From: an uncultured Rhizobium sp.
GTDB taxonomy: Bacteria > Pseudomonadota > Alphaproteobacteria > Rhizobiales > Rhizobiaceae
Direction of reading: 5' to 3'
Assembly: GCA_945952315.1 (NCBI GenBank)
Contig: CAMFIE010000003.1
Coordinates: 1-64,000 of the forward strand
Length of the DNA: 64,000 nt
The stretch's first letter is position 1; each line of letters starts with the position of its first letter. Below the pieces are notes generated by a model. It had not been told where the DNA came from and did not search any database. It saw only the letters and a list, made by a program, of their open reading frames with translations. The position numbers and the translations under genes were made by a program. Of the stretch, positions 45,852-54,701 are shown piece after piece.

Positions 45852-46901
45852 ATGCTGCAGGAACGCATTGAGGGAAAGTGGCTTGCTGCTTTCCGACGGG
45901 TTTTTGCGCTCAACGGGATCGGCAAGGGCACGAAGGTCGCGATCATTTCCGAGACGCAGTCGCGGCCGGTGCTGATCCAGCTTTCGGAACTCGCCGCCTA
46001 TGACCTCGGCGCCGAGTTTCTGATGATCCAGATGCCGACGCCGCCGCAGACGGCACCGGTGCCGGTGAAATCCACCGGCACGTCCTGGGCGATTGCCGGG
46101 AACCGGGCGGTGATCGAGGCGCTGAAGCTTGTCAAGGTGGTGGTGGATTGCACGGTCGAGGGCCTGATCCATGCACCGGAATGGCCGGAAATCGAAGAAG
46201 CCGGGACCCGGCTCCTCGTCATCACCAACGAGCATCCCGAAATTCTGGAACGTACCGAGCCGAAGGCGGCGGATGCCGAACGGGTCCGGATCGGCATACA
46301 GATGCTGAAGGAAGCCAATGAAATGCGGGTGACTTCGGCGGCAGGAACCGATCTGGTGATCGATCTCAAGGATGCGCCCTGTGGCGGGACCCCCGGCTTT
46401 GGCACGCATCCGGGCGCGGTTGCCCATTGGCCGGGCGGACTTTGCCTCGCCTTTCCCGGAAAGAATGCCGTCAATGGCCGCATCGTGATGGATGTCGGCG
46501 ACATGAACCTTACCTTCAAGACCTGCCTGACGAGCCGGATCGACTTTACCATCGAGGATGATTTCGTCACCGCGATCAAGGGCGACGGGATCGATGCCCT
46601 GCATTTCCGCGAATATATGGAAGCGTGGGAAGACAGGAACGCCTATGGCATCAGCCATGTGGGCTGGGGGGTCAACCCCGGCGCACGCTGGGTTTCCGCT
46701 GCCATGTATGACAAGCGGGACATGCAGGCGGTAGAATTCCGCGCGCTTGCCGGATCCTTCCTCTGGTCGACCGGGGCGAACCAGTATGCGGGCCGCTACA
46801 CGCTCGGCCATTTCGACCTTCCCATGCGCAACTGCACCATCGCCCTCGACGGCCGCATCGTCGTCGACAAGGGCGTGCTGCAGGGTGCGCTTGCTCTCTG
46901 A
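45852..46901 (+). CDS. NicX-like 2,5-dihydroxypyridine dioxygenase family protein
   Basis: 349 residues, M29 aminopeptidase-like fold as used by NicX. The putative iron ligands are H269 (YGISHVGWG), H320 and D322 (LGHFDLPMRN), which match the H, HxD arrangement described for NicX. E253 and surrounding carboxylates are plausible supports. NicX opens 2,5-dihydroxypyridine to N-formylmaleamate in nicotinate breakdown. Neighbours are a flavoprotein and an alpha/beta hydrolase, the latter the type of NicD, but nicE and nicF are absent. An aminopeptidase role is the alternative. GGGAGG precedes the start. Confidence 0.65.
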   Translation: MLQERIEGKWLAAFRRVFALNGIGKGTKVAIISETQSRPVLIQLSELAAYDLGAEFLMIQMPTPPQTAPVPVKSTGTSWAIAGNRAVIEALKLVKVVVDCTVEGLIHAPEWPEIEEAGTRLLVITNEHPEILERTEPKAADAERVRIGIQMLKEANEMRVTSAAGTDLVIDLKDAPCGGTPGFGTHPGAVAHWPGGLCLAFPGKNAVNGRIVMDVGDMNLTFKTCLTSRIDFTIEDDFVTAIKGDGIDALHFREYMEAWEDRNAYGISHVGWGVNPGARWVSAAMYDKRDMQAVEFRALAGSFLWSTGANQYAGRYTLGHFDLPMRNCTIALDGRIVVDKGVLQGALAL

Positions 46902-46924
46902 TCACCATCGCGGACGGATTTCCC

Positions 46925-48235
46925 ATGAGCGCTATCGAAGACTATTACGACCTTTCCCGCATCCGCCCCGTGGTGGTGGAAAAGCTGCGACGGATCAACG
47001 AACTCGGCAAGGAGCGCTTTCGACCCCGCGCGCCGGGCATCGATATCGACGCCTCCTTCCCGGTCGAGAATTACCGCGATCTGGCAGAAGAAGGCTTTCT
47101 CGGCCTGTCGATCCCCGAGGAATTCGGCGGCTGGGGATTTTCGATGTTCGAATATGCCATGATCGGTGCGGAGATCGGCAAATATTGCGGGGCCACCGCG
47201 CTGACCTTCAACATGCACAATTCCTCGATGGCCTGGTCGCGCTTCATGTATGACATGCCGAACCTGACGGCTGAGGAAAAGGCGGCTTTTGCGCCGCTGC
47301 GCGAGCGGCAGTTCCGCCGCGCCATTGCCGAAAAGGCGATCTATTCCCAGCCGATTTCGGAAGGTGGCCAGAACTGGACCTCGAAACCCAACCAGACCCA
47401 GTGCCGCAAGGTGGAAGGGGGCTGGAAAATCAACGGCTTCAAGAAATTCGCCTCGCTCGCTGGCTATTGTGACTATTACACCATCGTCTGCACGGAAACC
47501 TTCGAAGGGCAGGAGCCGCGTCACGAGGACACGATGCTGTTCGTGGTCCACAAGGATACGCCCGGCCTTTCGGTGAAGGGCGAGTGGGACCCGCTCGGCA
47601 TGCGCGGCACCAACAGCCGCGATCTCATCCTCAATGATGTCTTCGTCACCGAAGAGGATCTGCTGATGCCAGCTGGCATTTTCGGCAAGACGCTGCCGAA
47701 CTGGCCGCATATGATGGCAACGCTCTCGCCCACCTATATGGGCGTGGCGCAGGGCGCTTTCGATTTCACCGTCGATTATCTGAAAGGCAAGGTCGAGGGC
47801 CAGCCGCCGATCGACCGGCGCATGTTTGCAACCAAGCGCATCACCGTTGGCAAGATGTATGCGCGGCTTGCCAATATGCGTGCGCTGTGGTGGCAGGCCT
47901 TCAGTGAGTCCAAGGGTTTCCCGACCAAGGGCGAAGTGATGCGCATGTATGCGGCGCAATACAACATCATGGAAGGCGTGCAGGAAATCGCAGCCCTTGC
48001 CATCCGCACCTGCGGCGGCCAGTCGATGCTGAAATCCATGCCGCTTGAGCGCATGTATCGCGACAGCCGCTGCGGTGCGCTGATGCTGCCCTATACATCG
48101 GAAATCATGGAAGATTATCTATCCGTGCTTGCGCTTTACGATATGGACGAGCTCGATACCGCACCGGGCGACGAGGGCGGCGCCCGCAACTCGCTGTGGC
48201 GCGGCGATAATGGTGCCCTGAAGGGGCTGCGCTGA
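46925..48235 (+). CDS. Acyl-CoA dehydrogenase-like flavoprotein
   Basis: 436 residues. Acyl-CoA dehydrogenase fold: FLGLSIPEEFGGWGFSMFEY, QPISEGGQNW (variant of the FAD-binding segment), WDPLGMRGTNSRDLIL, RMFATKRITVGKMY, RTCGGQSMLKSMPLERMYRD. The usual catalytic Glu position is uncertain. Some members act as flavin monooxygenases on non-CoA substrates, which would suit a ring-hydroxylation step before the NicX-like gene product. 23 bases after the previous gene. Confidence 0.8.
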   Translation: MSAIEDYYDLSRIRPVVVEKLRRINELGKERFRPRAPGIDIDASFPVENYRDLAEEGFLGLSIPEEFGGWGFSMFEYAMIGAEIGKYCGATALTFNMHNSSMAWSRFMYDMPNLTAEEKAAFAPLRERQFRRAIAEKAIYSQPISEGGQNWTSKPNQTQCRKVEGGWKINGFKKFASLAGYCDYYTIVCTETFEGQEPRHEDTMLFVVHKDTPGLSVKGEWDPLGMRGTNSRDLILNDVFVTEEDLLMPAGIFGKTLPNWPHMMATLSPTYMGVAQGAFDFTVDYLKGKVEGQPPIDRRMFATKRITVGKMYARLANMRALWWQAFSESKGFPTKGEVMRMYAAQYNIMEGVQEIAALAIRTCGGQSMLKSMPLERMYRDSRCGALMLPYTSEIMEDYLSVLALYDMDELDTAPGDEGGARNSLWRGDNGALKGLR

Positions 48236-48238
48236 GCC

Positions 48239-49528
48239 ATGGCAACACGGGAGGTGGATGTTACCGGCCATGCCAAGGCCGATCCGCAAAGGCTCTGGCA
48301 GGTGGTTTCGAATTTCTGCGGGGCCTGGCATCCGCTGATTGCCGAAATCCGGGCAGAGCGGGACCGGCGCGGCGCGCTGATCAGGGCCTTTCGTGCGCAT
48401 GGCGAGGAAACGCTTTACCGCGAGCAGCTCACCTATCTGTCAGACAGCGATTTCACCCTTCGATACACCCATCTGGAAGGCATCGCGGGTGCGGAACGCT
48501 ATGATGGGGAGATCCGGCTGGAGGCGGATCCGAATGGCGGTTCCATCATCCACTGGCATGCATCACTGAGCGCGCCGGAAGGCCGCGCAGAGGCAATCGC
48601 CGAAGGCACGCGCGCAATCTTCGAGATGGGCGTGAAGGCCCTTGCGGACATGATGATCACGCCGCCTGCCCGCCGCATTCCCTTTCGCGATCCGGGTGTC
48701 ATGATCCGCACGCGGAAGCTGGACGGTACGCCGATCCTTACTCTGGACGTTTCGGCGGAAAAGCCGGGGCCGCTTCTCCTCTTCCTGCACGGCATTGGCG
48801 GTGCGCGCGGCAACTGGCAGGCCCAGCTGCAGGCCATGGCTCCCTATTGCTCCACGGCAGCCCTTGATCTGCGCGGCTATGGAGAGAGCTCGCTTGGGGC
48901 CAACCAGACCACAATCGAGGATTATTGCGCCGATATCCTTCGCGTTGCCGAGGCGCTTCACGCTGAAAAGCTGATCCTGTGCGGCCTGTCCTATGGCTCC
49001 TGGATTGCCACGTCCTTTGCCATGCGCCATCCGGACCGTCTTGCGGGCCTTGTTCTGTCCGGCGGATGCACCGGCATGTCGGAAGCGGGTGTAGAGGAAC
49101 GTACGGCCTTCCGCCAGGCACGGCAGGTGCCGCTCGATCAGGGCAAGACGCCCGCGGATTTCGCGCCCGCCGTCGTCAATGTGCTTGCCGGACCGGATGC
49201 GGATACGGCGGTGCGGGAAACCCTTTTCCAGTCCATGGCCGCTATTCCTGCCGCCACCTATCGCGATGCGCTTCATTGCTTCACAAATCCGCCGGAGCGC
49301 TTCGATTTTTCAAGGCTCACCATGCCGGTGCTGATGATGACCGGCGAATTCGACCGTCTTGCCTCACCGGGTGAAATTCGCGGTGTCGCCAGGCGCATTG
49401 CGACACTTGCCCCGCAGGCCTCCGTACGTTTCGAGGTGATCGACAGGGCCGGCCATGTCTGCAACATTGAAAATCCGGATGCTTACAACCGGATCCTCGG
49501 TGACTTCGTTGCGGATCTGACCGGATGA
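48239..49528 (+). CDS. SRPBCC domain fused to alpha/beta hydrolase
   Basis: 429 residues in two domains. Residues 1 to about 145 are an SRPBCC/START-type ligand pocket (VTGHAKADPQRLWQVVSNFC, then GGSIIHWHAS). Residues about 165-429 are an alpha/beta hydrolase with oxyanion HGIGGARGNW, nucleophile GLSYGSW, acid TGEFDRLASP and His in RAGHVCNIENP. The hydrolase part resembles NicD-type N-formylmaleamate deformylases. The ATG follows the previous stop by 3 bases and the stop overlaps tetR. Confidence 0.8.
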   Translation: MATREVDVTGHAKADPQRLWQVVSNFCGAWHPLIAEIRAERDRRGALIRAFRAHGEETLYREQLTYLSDSDFTLRYTHLEGIAGAERYDGEIRLEADPNGGSIIHWHASLSAPEGRAEAIAEGTRAIFEMGVKALADMMITPPARRIPFRDPGVMIRTRKLDGTPILTLDVSAEKPGPLLLFLHGIGGARGNWQAQLQAMAPYCSTAALDLRGYGESSLGANQTTIEDYCADILRVAEALHAEKLILCGLSYGSWIATSFAMRHPDRLAGLVLSGGCTGMSEAGVEERTAFRQARQVPLDQGKTPADFAPAVVNVLAGPDADTAVRETLFQSMAAIPAATYRDALHCFTNPPERFDFSRLTMPVLMMTGEFDRLASPGEIRGVARRIATLAPQASVRFEVIDRAGHVCNIENPDAYNRILGDFVADLTG

Positions 49529-50220
49529 GTACACTCGGCAAACGGCAGCAGAACCGGATCGAACGGGAGCGACGGATTCTCAAGGCGGCGCTCTCCGTCT
49601 TTTCCGGCAAAGGTTTCGGCGGCGCATCCATGGATGACATCGCTGCGGCGGCAGGCATCACCAAGCCGACGCTTTACCAGTATTTCGCGTCGAAAGACGA
49701 ACTCTTCACTGCGATGCTCTGCGATGAACGGGATCACATGCTGGCCTCCTTCGAAGAGGAAAACGGACGCGATATGGTGGGCGATCTCTACGCCTTTTCC
49801 TGGGATTATGCCGAAACCGTGCTCAGGCCCGACATGCTGTCGCTCGCCCGACTGATCATTTCGGAAGCGCAACGCCTGCCGGATATCGGCCGGGCCTATC
49901 AGGCAAGCGGGCCGGACCGGCTGCTCTCGGGCATGATCGACTATCTCAATGCCCGAAAGGCCGCAGGCAGGCTCCGGTTCGAGGATGCCGAACTGGCGGC
50001 AGAGGACCTTTGGGGCCTCATTCTCTCGGCACCTCGCAATCGCGTCCTGCACATCCCCGATGCGATGCCCGACCGGACCACCATCGAGCGCTATATCCGC
50101 CATGGTCTCTCGGTTTTTTTGCGCGCTTATTCCACGCAGGTGGAAACCGATCTTGCCCACCTTGCCACCCTTGCACCGCCTCCGCCACTATCGTCGGCCA
50201 ACGAAACGGAACAGCCATGA
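49525..50220 (+). CDS. TetR-family regulator
   Basis: 231 residues. HTH ASMDDIAAAAGITKPTLYQYF near residues 33-55, all-helical ligand domain after it, disordered Pro-rich tail. Embedded in the operon with 4-base overlaps on both sides, so it probably autoregulates the cluster in response to its substrate. Confidence 0.9.
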   Translation: MSTLGKRQQNRIERERRILKAALSVFSGKGFGGASMDDIAAAAGITKPTLYQYFASKDELFTAMLCDERDHMLASFEEENGRDMVGDLYAFSWDYAETVLRPDMLSLARLIISEAQRLPDIGRAYQASGPDRLLSGMIDYLNARKAAGRLRFEDAELAAEDLWGLILSAPRNRVLHIPDAMPDRTTIERYIRHGLSVFLRAYSTQVETDLAHLATLAPPPPLSSANETEQP

Positions 50221-51560
50221 CGCTCAAAGATTTCCTCGCCAATCCCGAAAGCCGCTTTGCGACCGTCGCCACAACCGATTTCAACGGTCTGCTGAGAGGG
50301 CAGATGGTCTCCGCCCGCTCGCTCCGGGGCATCGTGGAACATGGCATGGGCATGTCTCCGGCAACATTCGCGCTCGATCCCACGGACGTTGTGCTGACCA
50401 TACCGGGTGTTTCCGATGATGCGGCCGATTTTCACGATGACCCGCTGAAGGTCGATGCCGCAACGGTGCGTCGCCTGCCATGGTCCAAGCCCGGCCATGA
50501 CCTTTTGGTGCTGTCCAATCATTACGGTGACACGGCCGCCCTCTGTCCCCGCTCATTGCTGTCGCGCGCGCTGGCGCGGGCTTCGGAAGCCGGTTTCATG
50601 CCGAAATATGGCATGGAGCTGGAATACACGCTGTTCGACGAAACAGCAGAAAGCGCCCGTGACAAAGGCTACCGCAACCTGCAGACCGCAACCCCGCACA
50701 AGAGCCATGATCTGGTGCTCTATCAGGTACAGCAGACCGAATGGTATGAGGCGGTGGCGGAAATGTGCGTGCCGTTGCGGATCGATCTTGCCAAGATGCA
50801 TGAGGAAATCGGCGGCGGCTTCATGGAAGCCTGCATCGCCGCCGGAACCGGACTGGAACCGGCCGATCAACTGGTGCTTCTGAAAAATTTCATCCGCGCA
50901 CTTGCCTTGCGGCAGGGCCGTTCGGTGACCTTCATGCCGCGCTGGTCTGAGGACGCTGACAGCCAGTCGATCCATCTGCACATGAGCCTGCTCGACACCC
51001 GAGGACAACCGGTGTTTCACGATCCGGCAGCACGCCATGGAATGTCGACCACCTTCCGTCACTTCATTGGCGGGCTGCAGCGGCATGTCGGCGAACTCAC
51101 ACTGATTTTCCAGCCGACGGTCAATTCCTACCGGCGTTTCGCACCTGGAACCTTTGCGCCACCCGGGCTCACATGGGGTTTCGAGAACCGAACCACCTGC
51201 TTCCGGGTGGTCGGCCATGACGCGGGTTCGCTCCGGGTCGAGAACCGGTTGCCGGGCGCCGATACCAATCCCTATCTGACCGCCGCCGCGACCCTTGCCG
51301 CAGGTCTCACCGGCATTGCCGAAAAGATCGAGCCGCAGGCGGAAGTGATTGGCAATGGCTATACGCAGGACACGCAAGGGCTGGATTTCGCCCGCTCGAT
51401 GCCGGAGGCGATCGAACGCTTCAGGGCAAGCGCCGTTGCCCGCGACTGGCTGGGCGAAAGGTTCGTGGATGCTTACGCTTCAAGCCGCCAGAGCCAGTAT
51501 GACGAGTTCCGCAAGAAGGTTCCGGATGTGGAATTGCAGCGCTTTTTCGATCTCGGCTAG
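50217..51560 (+). CDS. Glutamine synthetase-like gamma-glutamyl ligase
   Basis: 447 residues. GS beta-grasp start VATTDFNGLLRGQMV, catalytic GMELEYTLFD, EEIGGGFMEACI, HLHMSL, PTVNSYRRFAPGTFAPPGL and ENRLPGADTNPYLTAAA. It belongs with the PuuA/GlnT-type ligases that attach glutamate to amines rather than the main GlnA. Its place between a TetR gene and an APC permease suggests amine or amino acid catabolism. Confidence 0.85.
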   Translation: MTLKDFLANPESRFATVATTDFNGLLRGQMVSARSLRGIVEHGMGMSPATFALDPTDVVLTIPGVSDDAADFHDDPLKVDAATVRRLPWSKPGHDLLVLSNHYGDTAALCPRSLLSRALARASEAGFMPKYGMELEYTLFDETAESARDKGYRNLQTATPHKSHDLVLYQVQQTEWYEAVAEMCVPLRIDLAKMHEEIGGGFMEACIAAGTGLEPADQLVLLKNFIRALALRQGRSVTFMPRWSEDADSQSIHLHMSLLDTRGQPVFHDPAARHGMSTTFRHFIGGLQRHVGELTLIFQPTVNSYRRFAPGTFAPPGLTWGFENRTTCFRVVGHDAGSLRVENRLPGADTNPYLTAAATLAAGLTGIAEKIEPQAEVIGNGYTQDTQGLDFARSMPEAIERFRASAVARDWLGERFVDAYASSRQSQYDEFRKKVPDVELQRFFDLG

Positions 51561-51715
51561 GCACTTCGGTTGCCGAAGGGCAGCTTGACTTTATTCAACT
51601 GTTGCAATCCGGCGCAAAATATAATCGGATTGAAAAATAAGCCGGCAGCAGACCGGCGAACACAAAACATGTGACGGGAACACACATACAAGAACTGGAG
51701 AGGACAGTGACTGAT

Positions 51716-53140
51716 ATGTCTGCTGCTGGGGCAAACCAGCTAAGAAAGAATTCGCTCGGCCTGATCGCGGTGACCTTCATGGTCATCTCGGCCGCCGCGC
51801 CGCTGACCGGCGTTGCCGGGGCCATGCCGCTCGCCTTCCTGCTCGGCAATGGCGCGGGCATTCCGGCAACCTTCGTGCTGATGACGGTGATCATGCTCGC
51901 CTTCTCCGCCGGTTATGTCGCCATGTCGCGGCATGTAACCAATGCGGGCGCCTTCTATGCCTATGCCGCGCGCGGTCTGGGCGGGCAGGCCGCCGGAGCG
52001 GTCGCAATGACCGCGCTGGTTGCCTATAACGCCATGCAGTTCGGCCTGATCGGTCTGCTTGGCGGTGTTGCCTCCGGTGTTTTTGCCGGTTTCGGCATCA
52101 CGCTTCCCTGGTATGTGTGGAGCCTGATCGCCATCGCGCTTGTCGGTATTCTCGGCTACCGGCAGGTCGACCTTTCCGCCAAGGTGATGGTGGTGCTGGT
52201 GGGCCTCGAATATCTGATCGTGCTGCTGGTGGATTTTGCGATCATCGGCAAGGGGGGAGCCAACGGCCTCTCGCTCAACATCTTCGATACGGTGGCATTC
52301 AATTCCGGCTCGCTGACAGCCGCCGTGCTCTTCTGCCTCGGTTCCTTCATCGGGTTTGAGGCAACCACGATCTATGCTGAAGAAGCACGGGATCCGGACA
52401 AGACCATTCCGCGCGCTACCTATCTCTCGGTGCTCATGATCGGCATTTTCTTCGTGTTCACGACCTGGCTGATGATTGTCGGCGTGGGTGCAGACAAGCT
52501 GGTGCCGACACTCGGTGCACTTGCAGACCCGACCAGCTTCTTCTTCGATCTCACCGGCCAGTATGTGGGCGGCCCCTTCCCGGCGATTGCCGGTCTGCTG
52601 CTGGTATCGAGCCTGTTTGCAGCACTCAGTGCCTTCCACAACTACATCGCCCGCTATTCCTATGTGGCAGGCCGTGAAGGCCTGCTGCCGGAAGCCTTTG
52701 GGCGTACCCATGATGATCACCAGAGCCCCCATATCGGTTCGGTCGTGCAGACGGTGATGGCGATTGTCGTGCTCGCGATCTTTGCCGCGTTGCAGCTTGA
52801 TCCGGTACTGAACATGTTCACCTGGATCAGCCAGATCGGCACGCTTGGCGTGCTCGGCATGATGGCCGTCACCTCGCTTTCGGTGATTGCCTTCTTCCGG
52901 AAGAATGGCGGTGGTTCGCCGCTGACCACGCTGATCCTGCCGGCCGCGTCCGGCCTGATCATGGCCGTGCTTTTCGTCTATATCTACGTGAACTATGGCG
53001 ATCTGACCGCAACTGCCGGTGCGCTTGGCATCGTGCTGCCTGCGCTCATCCCGGCCGCAGCCATTATCGGCTTCCTGATGGCAAGCCGCCTGAAGTCGCG
53101 CGATCCCGCTACCTATGCCCGCATGGGTGAAAATCGCTGA
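51716..53140 (+). CDS. APC-superfamily amino acid/amine permease
   Basis: 474 residues from ATG 51716; GTG 51707 sits closer to GGAGAGG and is possible. Twelve helices, with the APC start SLGLIAVTFMVISAAAPLTG and the helix 6 region SFIGFEATTIYAEEARDPDK. It imports the cluster's substrate, probably an amino acid or amine. About 110-155 bases after the ligase gene. Confidence 0.88.
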   Translation: MSAAGANQLRKNSLGLIAVTFMVISAAAPLTGVAGAMPLAFLLGNGAGIPATFVLMTVIMLAFSAGYVAMSRHVTNAGAFYAYAARGLGGQAAGAVAMTALVAYNAMQFGLIGLLGGVASGVFAGFGITLPWYVWSLIAIALVGILGYRQVDLSAKVMVVLVGLEYLIVLLVDFAIIGKGGANGLSLNIFDTVAFNSGSLTAAVLFCLGSFIGFEATTIYAEEARDPDKTIPRATYLSVLMIGIFFVFTTWLMIVGVGADKLVPTLGALADPTSFFFDLTGQYVGGPFPAIAGLLLVSSLFAALSAFHNYIARYSYVAGREGLLPEAFGRTHDDHQSPHIGSVVQTVMAIVVLAIFAALQLDPVLNMFTWISQIGTLGVLGMMAVTSLSVIAFFRKNGGGSPLTTLILPAASGLIMAVLFVYIYVNYGDLTATAGALGIVLPALIPAAAIIGFLMASRLKSRDPATYARMGENR

Positions 53141-53155
53141 TCGCAAAAGCAGATC

Positions 53156-53176
53156 GCCGGTAGCATCGCTACCGGC
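53156..53176. terminator. Hairpin between convergent genes
   Basis: GCCGGTAGC, ATC, GCTACCGGC: perfect 9-bp stem between the permease and lacI-type stops. No T run, so termination strength is uncertain. Confidence 0.5.
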
Positions 53177-53222
53177 GGTCCTCCTGCCTTTCGGGACAAG
53201 GCAAAACCGAAACGCAATGCGT

Positions 53223-54248
53223 TCAGCTGCCGGCAAAAACCGGTTCGCTGATCGTCTGCAACTGGCCGGTCTGTTTCCCGGCAATGCGGTCCAGCAGGGC
53301 TCTGGCGAGCTCGCGTCCGGCAAGTCGAAAATCCTCGTTTGCGGCAATGATTTCCCGCCTGATCCAGGGCAGGATATCGCTCGGCTGCTTGGACACAAGA
53401 TCGACCGTCTCGCCAATCCGATGGTCTGCCGCCTCGATACCGGCGACAAGGGCCAATGTGGCGCTGCTGCTCAAGGAAATCATGCCGTCGGGGTGGTTCG
53501 GCTGGCGCATCAGCGCATCGGTTGCGATCCGCAATGCATCAAGAGACGTATCCGTATTCACGGTGGTGAATGGCGCTTCTTCGGCGCCAAAATCCCTCAA
53601 GGCCCGCTCGAAACCTTCGCGCGTGTGGCGGAAATAGGTGAGCTTGGAGGGGGGCTGGAGAACGGCAATGCGCCTGCGGCCCCGGCTGACCAGACGCCGC
53701 ACCGCCTCATAGGCAAAAGTGTCATTGTCATAATCATGGAACGGATGATCGATGCCCATGGCAGTCCGGCCATGGGTGGCAAAGGGCATGCCGTGATCGA
53801 TCAGGAGCCGGACGCGCGGATCATCGGGCTCCGTTCGCGAAATGATGACGCCATCGGCTGATCCAGTGTCGAGGATATAGCGGATCGGCATCATCGGATC
53901 CTTCACATGTGTGTAGGGCGTGACGACCAGGTGATAGGGCGTGCCGGAGAGAACTTCAGTGATGCCGAAGACAAGATGGCTGGTAAAGCCCATCATTTCA
54001 TCATCGATGCTGAGGACGAGGGCGATCACATTGGTCTTGCCGGTGCGCAAACGCACGCCCGCCCTGTTCGGCTGATAACCGATCTGCCGCGCCACCAGCC
54101 GCACCCGCTCCTTGGTATCGGCACCGATATCGGGCGCATCCTTCAGCGCACGGGAAACCGTCGTCACGCCAAGCCCGGTCATGAAGGCAATCGTCTTCAG
54201 GGTCGGGCGCGCCCGCTGCCTGTCGTTCATCCCGTTGCCGTCATCCAT
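53223..54248 (-). CDS. LacI-family repressor of the mannoside operon
   Basis: 341 residues from ATG 54248 (GGCAGGAC upstream). HTH TLKTIAFMTGLGVTTVSRAL and hinge NRAGVRLRTGKTNVIALVL are followed by a sugar-binding core. Divergent from an ABC transporter/beta-mannosidase operon. A 16-bp palindrome upstream of its own gene (54354-54369) matches one at the operon promoter, so it probably represses both. Confidence 0.92.
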   Translation of the reverse strand: MDDGNGMNDRQRARPTLKTIAFMTGLGVTTVSRALKDAPDIGADTKERVRLVARQIGYQPNRAGVRLRTGKTNVIALVLSIDDEMMGFTSHLVFGITEVLSGTPYHLVVTPYTHVKDPMMPIRYILDTGSADGVIISRTEPDDPRVRLLIDHGMPFATHGRTAMGIDHPFHDYDNDTFAYEAVRRLVSRGRRRIAVLQPPSKLTYFRHTREGFERALRDFGAEEAPFTTVNTDTSLDALRIATDALMRQPNHPDGMISLSSSATLALVAGIEAADHRIGETVDLVSKQPSDILPWIRREIIAANEDFRLAGRELARALLDRIAGKQTGQLQTISEPVFAGS

Positions 54249-54353
54249 GTCCTGCCGCCATTCCGAAGCGATCTGCCCGCTTGCACAAGGATTAAACCCG
54301 ATTTCATGACCGTTGCAAACACCGGGGAGCCGGCGAGACCTCACCCATAAATT

Positions 54354-54369
54354 ACTGTAACGATGCAGT
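54354..54369 (-). promoter_or_regulatory. LacI-type operator, regulator side
   Basis: Minus-strand ACTGCATCGTTACAGT. It differs at one base from the operon-side site (54672-54687) and has the central CG palindrome usual for LacI-family operators. Confidence 0.65.
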
Positions 54370-54639
54370 TGTTTTGTCGAGACTTCAAAGGCACTTTATT
54401 CTGGTTGCACTGCACCAATCCGAGCTCTGAGCCGCCATATGCCGATGCAACACCCATACCGGGACGTGAGATTTGCTTGCGCCGTATTTGAACCCCCATT
54501 TGTCGCAATTGCATCATTTTCATCCTAATCGCGTGTATCGATTGCCCTTTTTCGCTATCGTGCTTCACCTTCAAGGCATCCAGTTATGCACCCATAGGTA
54601 GATTGTGCGCAGCAAGAACGATTTTTTAACGAAGGGGAA

Positions 54640-54668
54640 TTGTCAGGCAAATCACTTTGCCATAGGTT
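54640..54668 (+). promoter_or_regulatory. Promoter of the mannoside operon
   Basis: TTGTCA (54640-54645), 17 bases, TAGGTT (54663-54668). The operator begins 4 bases after the -10, over the expected start of transcription. Confidence 0.5.
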
Positions 54669-54671
54669 TTT

Positions 54672-54687
54672 ACTGCAACGTTACAGT
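54672..54687 (+). promoter_or_regulatory. LacI-type operator, operon side
   Basis: ACTGCAACGTTACAGT, a 16-bp palindrome with one mismatched pair, between the -10 and the ribosome binding site GGGAGGAG of the first operon gene. Confidence 0.7.
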
Positions 54688-54701
54688 TCTGGGAGGAGCT
54701 C

